From Methylobacter luteus IMV-B-3098 (GTDB lineage Bacteria > Pseudomonadota > Gammaproteobacteria > Methylococcales > Methylomonadaceae): a stretch of DNA of 64,000 bases. The notes below the pieces were generated by a model that was not told the origin of the DNA, made no database searches, and was given only the letters and a program-made list of their open reading frames with translations. A program made the translations under genes and the position numbers. The stretch spans positions 2,718,789 to 2,782,788 of the forward strand of contig NZ_KE386569.1 of the NCBI RefSeq assembly GCF_000427625.1, in the 5' to 3' direction. Shown piece by piece: positions 17,294-25,551 of the stretch (positions are counted from its first letter, which is position 1; the number at the start of each line of letters is the position of its first letter).

Positions 17294-19786
17294 ACGAGGG
17301 CCGATGGAGCGTCGGCTATGCGGAAACGCGACCATTTACCGGCCGGCAAACCGGCGTTCCATTCACCATGTCTGACTAAAAAGCAGGCGGCGGGCCTGGC
17401 TTTGATGCTGACGCTGTGTCATGCGGCATCGGGCCAGCCCGTAGAACGGGACAAAGCCCGGGTTTACCGCTTCAGCATTCCGGCCGGGAACATGGCCTCT
17501 GCGTTGGAGGCTTTCTCGGAAACGACCGGCACGCAATTGAGCTACCCCTCCGTCCTGGTCAGGGACGTCAAATCCAACGCACTATCCGGTAGCTATACAC
17601 CCGAGCAGGCGCTGGCAAAGCTGTTGGGCGACTCCGACATCGGCTATCGGTTTGCCGACGACAAGGTTGTCGCCCTGGCTCAGGCTCCGAAAAAAAATTA
17701 TCCGGATAATCCTGCTCCTGGCAAAACGGTGGAGTTGTCGGCTATGACGGTAAAGGGCGACAGTTTCGGTCCTGATGACAGCAGCCCTTATATCAAGTCC
17801 GAATCAACGGCGGGCTCAAAAATTCCAATCGAAACGACCCGAATCCCTCAAAGCATACAGGTCATTACCGGCGAGGCGCTCAAGGACCAGGGCGCTCTCA
17901 GTATCGGCAATATTCTGAAACAGGTGCCTTCGGCCACCGTGATCGGAACGCGATTCAGCCGGTTTCCCAAAATAAGCATTCGCGGATTCAGAGCCGACCA
18001 GAACCGCAACGGAATCAGGCAGATTTTTGGAGGAGATGTCGATTGGTCCGCGCTGAGCCATATTGAGAACGTGGAAGTATTGAAAGGGCCGGGCAGCACC
18101 GTGTACGGGCAGCAAACCAATGACGGCGGCGGGGTGATCAACGTCATCACCAAGCGCCCGTTCGACGAATTTGCCTCCGAGTTCAGCTTTACTCGAGGCG
18201 GATATGATGAATTCGACGGCGATATCACCAGCGGACAATGGGATCTTAACGGCCCTTTATTGGCGGATGGCGCGCTGAAAGCGCGCTTTACCGGAGAAAT
18301 AGAAGGCTCCGAAAGCTTCATTAACTTCCAGAACCTGGACAGGGAAAATTTCGGCCTGGCGCTCGCCTGGGATGACGGCGGTCCGGTGCGCGGTTTCATC
18401 AATGCCGAATATCAGCATCGCAGTACGGCGCCGAATCCCGGATTGCCGGTATTCGGCACCGTGCGCGGCAGCGGTTTCGGAAACATATCCCGCGACACTT
18501 ATCTGGGCGAGCCTAATTTCGACAATCTTGAAATCGAAACACCTTTGGTTCAGGCCTGGCTGGACATTGATGTGGGGGAAAACTGGAAAATATCGCCGCG
18601 CTTTCAATATGACGAATTCAATGGCGACCAGGATCAGGTATTTCTTGGTCCGACAACACTCGATGCCGCAACCGGGCGTATCAATGTAGCGCGCACGGGC
18701 AGAACCGGCTTCAAGGAAAGGGATAGAGCCTACATCGGGCAAATCGACATTACCGGTACAGTGGAAACAGGCTTCCTGACGCATCAGATCTTCCTGGGCG
18801 GTGATTACACCAAGTCGCATTTTGGAACGAGCTCGGTGAATCTGGCCGGCGTGCCCGCCATTGACGCCCTCAATCCCGTTTATCTGGCTGCACAACCTGC
18901 GGCAGGGCCGGTACTGATCGGCAGTCACGGCACTTCGGAACTGGGCTCGTTTGCGTTTCAGGATATCATTTCGATCACTCCGGAATTTGACTTGACGGGA
19001 GGCCTGCGCCAATCCACCTACAGCGCAAAGCGGCTCAATATCGCCAGCGGCGTAACGTCGGAAATAGATACCGACAACACGTCCTATCAGGTCGGAGGCA
19101 CTTTTCACGCCACCGATTCCATCCACTTTTTCGCGGGATACGGCGAGGGATTTTCGCCTCTCCCTGCGATTGCGATGGCCAACGGCGCCTCGCTTGAACC
19201 GGGCGAATCGGAACAAGTGGAAGCCGGCGTCAAGATTAACTTTCCTTCCGGCCTGAGCGGAACGGCCTCGTTTTTTGATATTACGCGCAGCAACGTGACT
19301 ACGCCGGATAGATTCAATCCGGGCTTTCAGGTGGCTACCGGCGAAATTCAATCCCGGGGCGCGGAGGTGGAGCTGGCTTATCAGGTGACCGAACAATGGT
19401 ACATCCAGGGCGGCTATGCCTTCATTGACGCGGAAATCACCCAAAGCAACGCGAACGATGTCGGCAACCGGCCGGAAAAAATTCCGGAGCACCAGGCCAA
19501 TATCTGGACCCATTACAGATTCGACAGCGGCGTCCTGAAAAACCTGACCCTGTCCGCAGGCGCCAATTATGTCGGCAATCGCCCATTAGACAATGCCAAT
19601 ACCGCCGTGCTTCCCAACTATACGACACTGGATCTGGCCACTTCCTATACCTGGAAGAACATAAAACTGGAACTGTTCGCGAACAATGTGCTGGACAAGC
19701 GCTATTTCGTCTCGGCCGATTTTGGCCCGGCCGTGTTCCCCGGCGACCCGAGGGCTATTTTCGGCCGGGTATCACTGAAGTTTTAA
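17279..19786 (+). CDS. TonB-dependent siderophore receptor with STN signalling domain
   Basis: An 835-residue outer-membrane receptor. A long N-terminus precedes the signal peptide (hydrophobic core at about 38-54). Residues 62-135 form the STN domain (YRFSIPAGNMASALEAFSE), which in FecA/FpvA-like receptors contacts a FecR protein. LSAMTVKG near 155 is a TonB-box-like site. The plug follows (IPQSIQVITGEALKDQ, VEVLKGPGSTVYGQ, GGVINVITKRP), and then the barrel ending in Phe. It would import a ferric siderophore. Unlike the other two receptors here, no FecI/FecR pair is adjacent. The PepSY gene downstream shares a duplicated leader with it. Confidence 0.92.
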   Translation: MIDTATRADGASAMRKRDHLPAGKPAFHSPCLTKKQAAGLALMLTLCHAASGQPVERDKARVYRFSIPAGNMASALEAFSETTGTQLSYPSVLVRDVKSNALSGSYTPEQALAKLLGDSDIGYRFADDKVVALAQAPKKNYPDNPAPGKTVELSAMTVKGDSFGPDDSSPYIKSESTAGSKIPIETTRIPQSIQVITGEALKDQGALSIGNILKQVPSATVIGTRFSRFPKISIRGFRADQNRNGIRQIFGGDVDWSALSHIENVEVLKGPGSTVYGQQTNDGGGVINVITKRPFDEFASEFSFTRGGYDEFDGDITSGQWDLNGPLLADGALKARFTGEIEGSESFINFQNLDRENFGLALAWDDGGPVRGFINAEYQHRSTAPNPGLPVFGTVRGSGFGNISRDTYLGEPNFDNLEIETPLVQAWLDIDVGENWKISPRFQYDEFNGDQDQVFLGPTTLDAATGRINVARTGRTGFKERDRAYIGQIDITGTVETGFLTHQIFLGGDYTKSHFGTSSVNLAGVPAIDALNPVYLAAQPAAGPVLIGSHGTSELGSFAFQDIISITPEFDLTGGLRQSTYSAKRLNIASGVTSEIDTDNTSYQVGGTFHATDSIHFFAGYGEGFSPLPAIAMANGASLEPGESEQVEAGVKINFPSGLSGTASFFDITRSNVTTPDRFNPGFQVATGEIQSRGAEVELAYQVTEQWYIQGGYAFIDAEITQSNANDVGNRPEKIPEHQANIWTHYRFDSGVLKNLTLSAGANYVGNRPLDNANTAVLPNYTTLDLATSYTWKNIKLELFANNVLDKRYFVSADFGPAVFPGDPRAIFGRVSLKF

Positions 19787-19988
19787 TCACGCAGGCCGGC
19801 TTGCATGCTTTTCGCAATCCGGCGTCCCGATGGCAGTGCGGGTTATGGTTGTTTACGGCAGACCATAGCCTGCGCAAAACCGGAAAGACAGGATTGGCGC
19901 ATGTTGTCCTTCTTCGCCGGGATGCCTGCGGGGAAATAGGCCGCTATCGAAGCGGCGAGCGGTACCGGAACCACCGCAGGTTGTCCGC

Positions 19989-20447
19989 TTATCTCAGCGT
20001 CCTGTCTGTGTTGCGCCTGTCCCCGTTCATGCTGGGCAGTTGCTGCATTGCGTCGGGTGCCGGAACCGTAACCACTAAAGGCGGCCGGCTCATTTCGTCG
20101 GCCTGTCTGTGTTGCGCCCGCACCCGTTCATTTGGGGCGGCTGCATTGCGCCGAGCGGCTTCAACTTCAGCGGCTTTTAATTGCGCTTCCCATTGCTCTT
20201 TCGCTATTTCCGCTTTCAGCGCTTCTTCCTCCGCGAGTCTGGCTTGCCAGACTCGCAGTCTTTCGGCCGCCGCTGCTTCTTCCTCTGCGCTGCGGCGTTC
20301 CACCTCAAGCCGTTGCTCGACTGCAGCGCCAGCGCACGGTTCCGTCTGATACAGGGGGCGCTTGGTTTGAGGATCCGTGCATTTGAATAAATCGGCTTGG
20401 GCAGGAAAAGACAAAGCGACCAGCGAAATAATGAGAATAGCCTTCAT
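19989..20447 (-). CDS. DUF4124-type exported protein with coiled coil
   Basis: A 152-residue protein with a signal peptide (MKAILIISLVALSFPAQA). Residues 19-45, FKCTDPQTKRPLYQTEPCAG, match the short DUF4124 module with its two Cys. After it comes a long Ala/Glu/Arg-rich helix (about 48-110) that is probably a coiled coil, and then a Pro-containing tail. The role is unknown; such proteins are common in the periplasm of beta- and gammaproteobacteria. The long frames on the opposite strand here are shadows. Confidence 0.75.
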   Translation of the reverse strand: MKAILIISLVALSFPAQADLFKCTDPQTKRPLYQTEPCAGAAVEQRLEVERRSAEEEAAAAERLRVWQARLAEEEALKAEIAKEQWEAQLKAAEVEAARRNAAAPNERVRAQHRQADEMSRPPLVVTVPAPDAMQQLPSMNGDRRNTDRTLR

Positions 20448-20655
20448 GAACTGATTTTCCCTAACGCAGAAAATTAAAATTTTAGCATTCTGAATATGAC
20501 GTTAAAACTTTTTGGATAAGTGTGCTGAATTCGAGATGATTTTTCACAATACCGGCTGTCCTGTTGATCCTGCTGATGGCTTTAATGATGCGTCGATGCC
20601 GCAGAGCCTTGGACACCTAAAGTATTAGATCAAAGAAAATAAATTTTTTTAAGGG

Positions 20656-20750
20656 GTGAGGATATTGCCTCGTTTGTTCGTCTATCTCTTCAATGATGCA
20701 GGATAAATGCATCGGTTAACTAAAAAGGGGAGTCCATGATAGAGACAACA
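20656..20750 (+). promoter_or_regulatory. duplicated leader, copy 2, with candidate ECF promoter
   Basis: A second copy of the leader at 17196-17293. GAGGATAT, 13 bases, CGTCTA (20680-20685) is the candidate promoter. The same TGCAGGATAAA, GCATC, GTTAA and GAGTCCATGATAGA blocks follow in the same order. It now drives a tiny ORF and the PepSY membrane protein. The rest of the 320-base gap after the DUF4124 gene holds nothing else recognised. Confidence 0.55.
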
Positions 20751-20771
20751 GCCTGCAGGAAAATACGATGA
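20736..20771 (+). other. 11-codon ORF, relic of a receptor start, overlapping the PepSY start
   Basis: ATG at 20736 behind AGGGGAG encodes MIETTACRKIR and stops with TGA at 20769-20771, overlapping the PepSY ATG at 20768 (ATGA). Its first residues mirror MIDTATRADG of the receptor at 17279, so it looks like the leftover start of a duplicated receptor gene. It could now act as a translation-coupling leader for the PepSY gene. Confidence 0.5.
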
Positions 20772-22015
20772 CTGAAAACATCCAATCCATTCCTGGCCGT
20801 AGCAAGCCGATACGCCTGGCATGGCTCAACACCGGACGCAAATTCTGGCTGGACGTGCATGTCTATATCGCCCTGTCGCTGGGCTTTATCTTTGTCATAC
20901 TCGGTCTGACGGGCGCCTTTAATGTGTTTTATTTCGAACTGGAAGAGCTGGGTTTGCCCGACGTGCATAAAGAAGCCCGCGCGCAGCCGCTCCCGCTGAA
21001 TGACATCATGCGGATCGTCAGGGCCGCTCATCCGCAAAGGCAGGGCGTATGGAACCTGCATATGCCCGGCGAGAACCGCGACTATTTATGGGCGACGTAT
21101 GCAAAACCCGAGGAAACCGCCGGTGAGCTCTTTGCGCCGCTGCGAATCATGATCGATCCGTACACCGGCAGGATTGCCAGTGAAACCTTCTGGGGACGCA
21201 CCGTATGGAGCCTGGTTTACGAAGTGCATGCCACTTTCCTGATAGGCAAGGTGGATGCGGACATTGCGAAGGTGATTTTTAAAATCATCTGTTTTCTCGG
21301 CGTTTTTATGTTCATATCGGCCTTGTCCGGGCTTTACTTGTGGTGGCCCAGGTCCGGCAACTTCAGGCAGGCCGTCACCGTCAAGCGCGGCGCGAGTCCC
21401 GAGCGGTTCTGTTTCGATCTGCACAAAACGGCCGGTTTTTACAGCGCTGTCATATTGCTCATTCTGGCGTTCAGCGGTTTCGCGTTCGGTTACCGCGAGC
21501 AGATCAAATCGGTGGTCAGTTGTTTTTCAGAGGTCAAAGCGGAACGCTTCAAAACGCCGGCAGCGGTTAAATCCGACTATCAAGGGCAGACCGAAACGAT
21601 TTCCATTGATCGCGCCGTCGCGATAGCCGACCAGATCTTTCCCGGCGCGCCACTGCGCTGGCTGGCAACGCCAGACGGCAGGGAAGGCGTTTATGCCATC
21701 GAAAAACGGCAGGATGGCGAAGCCAGCCGCAGAAGGCCGCGCAGCAAAGTCTGGGTCGACCAGTACAGCGGCAAGGTGCTGGCGGTCGAAGACCCCAACC
21801 GGTTCACGGCCGGCGAAACCTTTTTAAACGTGATGTGGCCGCTGCACAGCGGCGAAGCATTCGGGTTTGCCGGCCGGGTTTTATGGAGCATCGTGGGATT
21901 CGTGCCGCTGATTTTGTATGTTACGGGTCTGATCCGCTGGCTGCAGAAACGCAAGGCAAGACAGTTAAAAGCAGGCAGGGCAAACCGACTGCTGTCCACG
22001 GGCCGCGGGATTTGA
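20768..22015 (+). CDS. PepSY-associated membrane protein, iron-regulated (PiuB-like)
   Basis: A 415-residue inner-membrane protein. The first span follows RKFWLDVHVYIALSLGFIFV, with the typical His. Further spans lie at about 170-190, 230-250 and 370-395. Two PepSY-like regions sit in the periplasmic loops (IDPYTGRIASETFWGR and WVDQYSGKVLAVEDPNRF). DLHKTAGFY is a conserved block. Proteins of this kind occur beside siderophore receptors and some are proposed to reduce or release iron from siderophores in the periplasm. It shares a duplicated promoter region with the receptor at 17279 and is followed by a phosphopantetheinyl transferase gene. Confidence 0.88.
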   Translation: MTENIQSIPGRSKPIRLAWLNTGRKFWLDVHVYIALSLGFIFVILGLTGAFNVFYFELEELGLPDVHKEARAQPLPLNDIMRIVRAAHPQRQGVWNLHMPGENRDYLWATYAKPEETAGELFAPLRIMIDPYTGRIASETFWGRTVWSLVYEVHATFLIGKVDADIAKVIFKIICFLGVFMFISALSGLYLWWPRSGNFRQAVTVKRGASPERFCFDLHKTAGFYSAVILLILAFSGFAFGYREQIKSVVSCFSEVKAERFKTPAAVKSDYQGQTETISIDRAVAIADQIFPGAPLRWLATPDGREGVYAIEKRQDGEASRRRPRSKVWVDQYSGKVLAVEDPNRFTAGETFLNVMWPLHSGEAFGFAGRVLWSIVGFVPLILYVTGLIRWLQKRKARQLKAGRANRLLSTGRGI

Positions 22016-22062
22016 AAGAACCGGCCGATAAAAAATGATAAAAGGCAAAGAGGGCTTGAAAA

Positions 22063-22293
22063 ATGCTGGTTTTAGAGTTGACGGGGGTTATCGATCCCAT
22101 TTTAGAATCGTTCGGCATGGAGCATACCGGTTTGAGGCGCGATGCCTTTGCGGTGTTGATGAAAGACGGCAAGCTTATTGCCGAGATTGAGATAGAACGG
22201 CTTAACAAAATGCAACCAAGCCGACATAGCGCGGCTTATGACCGGGCAATAACCGCCGGACCCTTTAGACGGAGGCCAGCAATTGGACGATAA
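22063..22293 (+). CDS. small protein of unknown function (uncertain)
   Basis: A 76-residue frame between the PepSY gene and the phosphopantetheinyl transferase gene, with GAGGG about 8 bases before its ATG. The first 50 residues look like a folded protein (DAFAVLMKDGKLIAEIEIER); the last 25 are Arg/Pro-rich and overlap the next gene by 11 bases. No family is recognised. It may be real and coupled to the next gene, or chance. Confidence 0.35.
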   Translation: MLVLELTGVIDPILESFGMEHTGLRRDAFAVLMKDGKLIAEIEIERLNKMQPSRHSAAYDRAITAGPFRRRPAIGR

Positions 22294-22978
22294 AAATATT
22301 GATCTATGGATCGAACCACTAGCCGCAACCGATGATGAATACCAACAGTACTGGACGCTGCTGGATGAAAAAGAGAAAGCCAAGACGATGCGGTTTATTC
22401 AGAAAAAACACCGCATTCAGTATGTCGTCAGCCACGGCAAGCTGAGAACGATACTGGCGTCGTATATAGACAGGCCGCCGGCAAGCCTCCTCTTTACCGA
22501 AAGAGTTGGCGGCAAACCCGGTCTTGTCATTGACGGCAGGCTCCACGAGGTCAAGTTTAATCTGTCGCATACGGACAATACCATGATCCTGGCGGTCGGC
22601 CGTGATGTGCCTGTCGGGGTGGACATCGAGGCATGGAACAACGGCATCGATTTTGCCGCTGTCGCCGAAGAATGTTTTGCCGAAACCGAGGCGGCGTTCT
22701 GGCGGGCATTGCCGGCGCATGAAACAGTCGGCGCGTTTTACCGGTTCTGGACCCGCAAGGAGAGCTTTGTGAAGGCGGTCGGCGCAGGTCTGTCGCTTGA
22801 TGTCTCGCAAGTCGTGACCTCGGTGGACGGAGCGACCCGATTCATGTCGCTGCCCGCCCGCTATGCGGCCGGACAATGGCAACTCGTGGATCTGGATTTG
22901 GGGCCGGGCATCAGCGGCGCCTTGACGGTCAGAGCCGGCCACATGGAACGCCTGAATTTCAAGAGTCTTTTGCCTTAA
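22283..22978 (+). CDS. 4'-phosphopantetheinyl transferase, Sfp type
   Basis: A 231-residue enzyme. The TTG start is supported by GGAGG 7 bases upstream and by alignment-like length. VGVDIEAW gives the magnesium-binding Asp114 and Glu116, and FWTRKESFVKAVGAGLS (155-171) is the second signature with its catalytic Glu and Lys. FNLSHTDNTM (92-101) is the family SHT block. It moves phosphopantetheine from CoA to carrier proteins of NRPS, PKS or fatty-acid systems. Its place among siderophore uptake genes suggests it activates a siderophore synthetase, but no NRPS or PKS gene is in the window. Confidence 0.9.
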   Translation: MDDKNIDLWIEPLAATDDEYQQYWTLLDEKEKAKTMRFIQKKHRIQYVVSHGKLRTILASYIDRPPASLLFTERVGGKPGLVIDGRLHEVKFNLSHTDNTMILAVGRDVPVGVDIEAWNNGIDFAAVAEECFAETEAAFWRALPAHETVGAFYRFWTRKESFVKAVGAGLSLDVSQVVTSVDGATRFMSLPARYAAGQWQLVDLDLGPGISGALTVRAGHMERLNFKSLLP

Positions 22979-23252
22979 TTGAATATCGGCTTTTGCCGAT
23001 TCCGAAAAGGTACGCGATGCGTACTCTACCCCGTTGCCTTAAAAAATCAGCGATCAGCCTGGCTGACTGCCGATTGGCTCCATCAGCTTGCCTAAACTCA
23101 GCAGCATGTCCGCTCCAGCCTCCGGGATTCTTTGTCCTCAGGCCGGATGGGGCAGGGTTCCTTGCGGTTGGCTTACGGCCCGACAGCTGTTTTGCTTGCG
23201 TCAGACCTTTCATCAACGGCTTGGCAGGCATTGTAAAAATCAAATTAAAAAA
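22979..23252. other. intergenic stretch after the phosphopantetheinyl transferase gene
   Basis: Begins with a hairpin ATCGGC-TTTT-GCCGAT at about 22985-23000 that may weakly terminate the operon, then the GGTACGCGATGCGTAC repeat near 23010. Small frames on both strands carry no recognisable domain and are not called. Confidence 0.4.
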
Positions 23253-23473
23253 CAGATGTTACGCAGACAATTGGTCCATACGTCAAATGCGCCTGTAGGG
23301 TTGAATTAATTCGACCCGAGACGCCTTGTTAGTCATTTAGTGCGAATACCCATGGGGCACAAGTGAATTCGCACCTACAAGCGCATTGGGCCGCTTTCGG
23401 TAAAGGAGGCTCAAGAGTTGTAGTGCCCGGGAGCGGCAAATGGCATAAAAAGCTACCTGTGCCGTAACATCAG
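23253..23473. mobile_element. MITE-like element, family A, copy 1
   Basis: A non-coding element of about 220 bases with inverted ends CAGATGTTACG and CGTAACATCAG. It matches the element at 29753-30014 along its length, sharing ACGCAGACAATTGGTCCATA near the left end and GCTTTCGGTAAA, AGAG.TGTAGTGC and GGGAGCGGCAAA near the right. Inside is a hairpin around GTGCGAAT and ATTCGCAC. No transposase is encoded, so it would need one acting in trans. Confidence 0.7.
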
Positions 23474-23692
23474 TTAAAAAAACTGTGTTATATGACGCAC
23501 TCAGTAGGTGATATGGCATGCTTTTTTGACTTGTTAAGAGCGCGTTCTAACTGAAGAAATGAGTGTCAGGTCGTTTAATTACAAGGCTTAGTCGTGAATG
23601 GCATTGTATTTGCTTATTATGTTAAGGGGATTTCCCCTTCTTAATTTCCATAGCAACATCATTACTTGAACATCAAAGGATTTGGTTTGACG

Positions 23693-24193
23693 ATGAGTCT
23701 ATTTCCCGAGCAAAGTTTGTCATCGTTCTTTCTTCAGCATCAAAAGGATTTGATGCAATTTTTGACCTACAAGGTACAGTGTGCCGAAACTGCAACGGAT
23801 TTAACCCAGGAAACGTATTTACGTCTTGTCCGTCATCGGAAGGTGGACACTATTGAAAATATGCGCGCCTATTTGTTTCGTATTGCCAATAATCTTGCCC
23901 TTGACCATCTTCGCAGTCGAACCCGGCAGCTTCAGCGCGATGGTGGGCAGGTGACGGACGATTTGATGTGCGAGGCGCCCGAACCGGAGGCCGTATTGGC
24001 CGACCGCCAGCAATTGGAAATGCTTGAACGGATCATTTACGATCTGCCGCCGAAATGCCGCGAGGTTTTCCTGATGTGCCGCGTGGAAGGCAAAAGCTAT
24101 GCCGAGATCGGCGATGCACTTACCATTTCTCCGCGTACCGTGGAAAGCCATATGCGCAAGGCGATGGAACAGATTCGCAAACAGTTCGATTGA
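23693..24193 (+). CDS. FecI-type ECF sigma factor
   Basis: About 166 residues from the ATG at 23693; in-frame TTG starts at 23666 or 23687 are possible (AAGGA precedes the latter by 6 bases). Region 2 is visible as ATDLTQETYLRLVRHRKV and RAYLFRIANNLALDHLRS. Region 4 is LPPKCREVFLMCRVEGKSYA followed by SPRTVESHMRKAM, the -35 binding helix. Such factors direct RNA polymerase to siderophore receptor genes when a FecR partner relays the signal. The matching FecR gene follows by 119 bases and a receptor gene follows that, giving a full fecI-fecR-receptor set. Confidence 0.92.
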   Translation: MSLFPEQSLSSFFLQHQKDLMQFLTYKVQCAETATDLTQETYLRLVRHRKVDTIENMRAYLFRIANNLALDHLRSRTRQLQRDGGQVTDDLMCEAPEPEAVLADRQQLEMLERIIYDLPPKCREVFLMCRVEGKSYAEIGDALTISPRTVESHMRKAMEQIRKQFD

Positions 24194-24231
24194 CTCGCTT
24201 CAGATAACAGACAAAAATTACTCCCCTTTAT

Positions 24232-24258
24232 AAGGGTAAGGAGACTGTCAAACGTCTT
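24232..24258 (+). promoter_or_regulatory. candidate ECF sigma promoter before fecR
   Basis: AAGGGTAA (24232-24239), 13 bases, CGTCTT (24253-24258), 54 bases before the FecR start. The two boxes and the spacing are identical to those at 25505-25531 in front of the receptor gene of the same set, and similar to 34018-34044. Confidence 0.5.
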
Positions 24259-24312
24259 ATTAACAACTCCTTTTCTGTTTATTAAAAACCTTGGTACTGC
24301 AAATACCCTGCC

Positions 24313-25296
24313 ATGCCCATCAAGAAACCTTCCGTACCGCCCCCATCCGTTTCCGAACAGGCGTCCGCCTGGTTTGTGCGTCTGCAGGCGGATGACGTGA
24401 CGGCCGAGGAACGGGTCCAGTTCAAAAGCTGGTATCAGGCCAGTCAGGAACATGCCAGGGCATATGACAAGGTGCGGGGGCTCTGGGCAATGCTTGAAGC
24501 CCCCGCTCAACGGGTTCAGGCAAGAGTCGGGGCCGAACAAGTGGCGGACACATCGCTGCCTTTCACAAATAAACGCCCTTATTCTCGGCGATTCATGACT
24601 GCCTCCTCGTCGCTTTTGATGGTTGCCGTATTGCTGTCCAGTCAATTGGCGACACTCTACCAGAATTGGCAAAGCGACTATCATACGGCGCCGGGCGAGC
24701 AATTAACCGTTGCGCTCGATGACGGCTCACGTATCACCCTGAATACCAATACCGCCCTGAATGTGGATTTCTCGGCGGATCAACGACGGATCAGGCTGCT
24801 GCGCGGCGAAGGGTATTTCGATGTGGCGCCGAATAAAAGCCGTCCGTTTACCGTGACTAACGGGACAGCCAGCGCGCGCGCTGTCGGCACGGCATTCAGC
24901 GTCAGGGGTTCCGGCGACGCCATGCGCGTGATCGTCAGCGAAGGCACGGTGGAAGTCTCGGCCAACAATACCCATGAAGCCGTTCTGGTGCATCTGAATC
25001 AGCAGGTTGCTTATCAACAGGGCCGGATCGGGCCGGTCCTGTCCGCTGATATTTTTGAAGCGCTCGCCTGGCAGCGCAGGCAGCTGGTTTTCAGCCGTCA
25101 GCCGTTGTCGCAGGTGATCGATGAAGTCAATCGCTACCGGCGCGGCCAGATCCTGCTCATCAATCCCGCGCTGAAAGAACGCATCGTCAGCGGCGTGTTC
25201 GATACCACAGACCCTGGCGCCGCAGTCGACGGGATCAAGGCAACGTTGAAGATAAAATCCCTGAATCTGTCGGAGCGTCTGGTTCTGTTTTATTAG
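24313..25296 (+). CDS. FecR-family anti-sigma / signal-transducing regulator
   Basis: A 327-residue inner-membrane protein. Residues 14-58 match the N-terminal cytoplasmic anti-sigma module (QASAWFVRLQADDVTAEERV, then HARAYDKVRGLW). One span lies at about 98-115. The FecR domain follows (GEQLTVALDDGSRITLNTNT, RGEGYFDVAPNKSRPFTV, GTAFSVRG), and a C-terminal STN-like part (LSQVIDEVNRYRRGQILLIN) would meet the signalling domain of the receptor. It passes the presence of ferric siderophore at the receptor at 25552 to the sigma factor at 23693. Confidence 0.93.
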   Translation: MPIKKPSVPPPSVSEQASAWFVRLQADDVTAEERVQFKSWYQASQEHARAYDKVRGLWAMLEAPAQRVQARVGAEQVADTSLPFTNKRPYSRRFMTASSSLLMVAVLLSSQLATLYQNWQSDYHTAPGEQLTVALDDGSRITLNTNTALNVDFSADQRRIRLLRGEGYFDVAPNKSRPFTVTNGTASARAVGTAFSVRGSGDAMRVIVSEGTVEVSANNTHEAVLVHLNQQVAYQQGRIGPVLSADIFEALAWQRRQLVFSRQPLSQVIDEVNRYRRGQILLINPALKERIVSGVFDTTDPGAAVDGIKATLKIKSLNLSERLVLFY

Positions 25297-25303
25297 AAGC
25301 GTT

Positions 25304-25365
25304 GTAGGGGCGAATTCATTCGATCTCTGGAAGGTCCACCCAAGGGCGAATGAATTCGCCCCTAC
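25304..25365. repeat. intergenic palindrome, 19-base arms
   Basis: GTAGGGGCGAATTCATTCG and its exact complement CGAATGAATTCGCCCCTAC stand 24 bases apart just after the fecR stop. The GGGGCGAAT.ATTCGCCC theme recurs in shortened form at about 38690 and inside both MITE-like families. It could also act as a transcript end for fecR. Confidence 0.75.
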
Positions 25366-25392
25366 AGACGCCCAGCCATGAATCAGTCGCCC

Positions 25393-25428
25393 ATGCCGGG
25401 TTTCCGCTAAAGCTCCAACTCAGCCTAC
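25393..25428. repeat. dispersed intergenic repeat, half-element
   Basis: ATGCCGGGTTT, then CGCTAAAGCTCCAAC and CAGCCTAC. It is nearly identical to 62703-62738 and shares both ends with the right arm of the palindrome at 3053-3117. The left arm is not seen here. Confidence 0.6.
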
Positions 25429-25504
25429 ACAGACGCACGGCCGGAAATCACCGCAGATAAATTTGCCTGTCTTCGACAGCGCCTGCATTTTTTCTTCCCA
25501 GACT

Positions 25505-25531
25505 AAGGGTAAATTTATTGTGCTTCGTCTT
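25505..25531 (+). promoter_or_regulatory. candidate ECF sigma promoter before siderophore receptor
   Basis: AAGGGTAA (25505-25512), 13 bases, CGTCTT (25526-25531), same boxes and spacing as at 24232. The -10-like box is 20 bases before the receptor ATG at 25552, or 41 before the in-frame ATG at 25573. Confidence 0.5.
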
Positions 25532-25551
25532 TCTCAAGAAGGCAACGCTTT

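Noticed and set aside
18257-19513. 418-codon open frame on the minus strand
   Set aside because: Antisense to the barrel of the TonB-dependent receptor; His/Arg/Gly-rich with no motif.
19801-20349. 182-codon plus-strand frame after the first receptor
   Set aside because: Mostly Ala/Ser/Cys low-complexity sequence antisense to the coiled-coil part of the DUF4124 gene.
22959-23243. Small minus-strand frame with ARNPAPSGLRTKNPG
   Set aside because: It resembles spurious proteins annotated from intergenic sequence; no domain and no convincing start.
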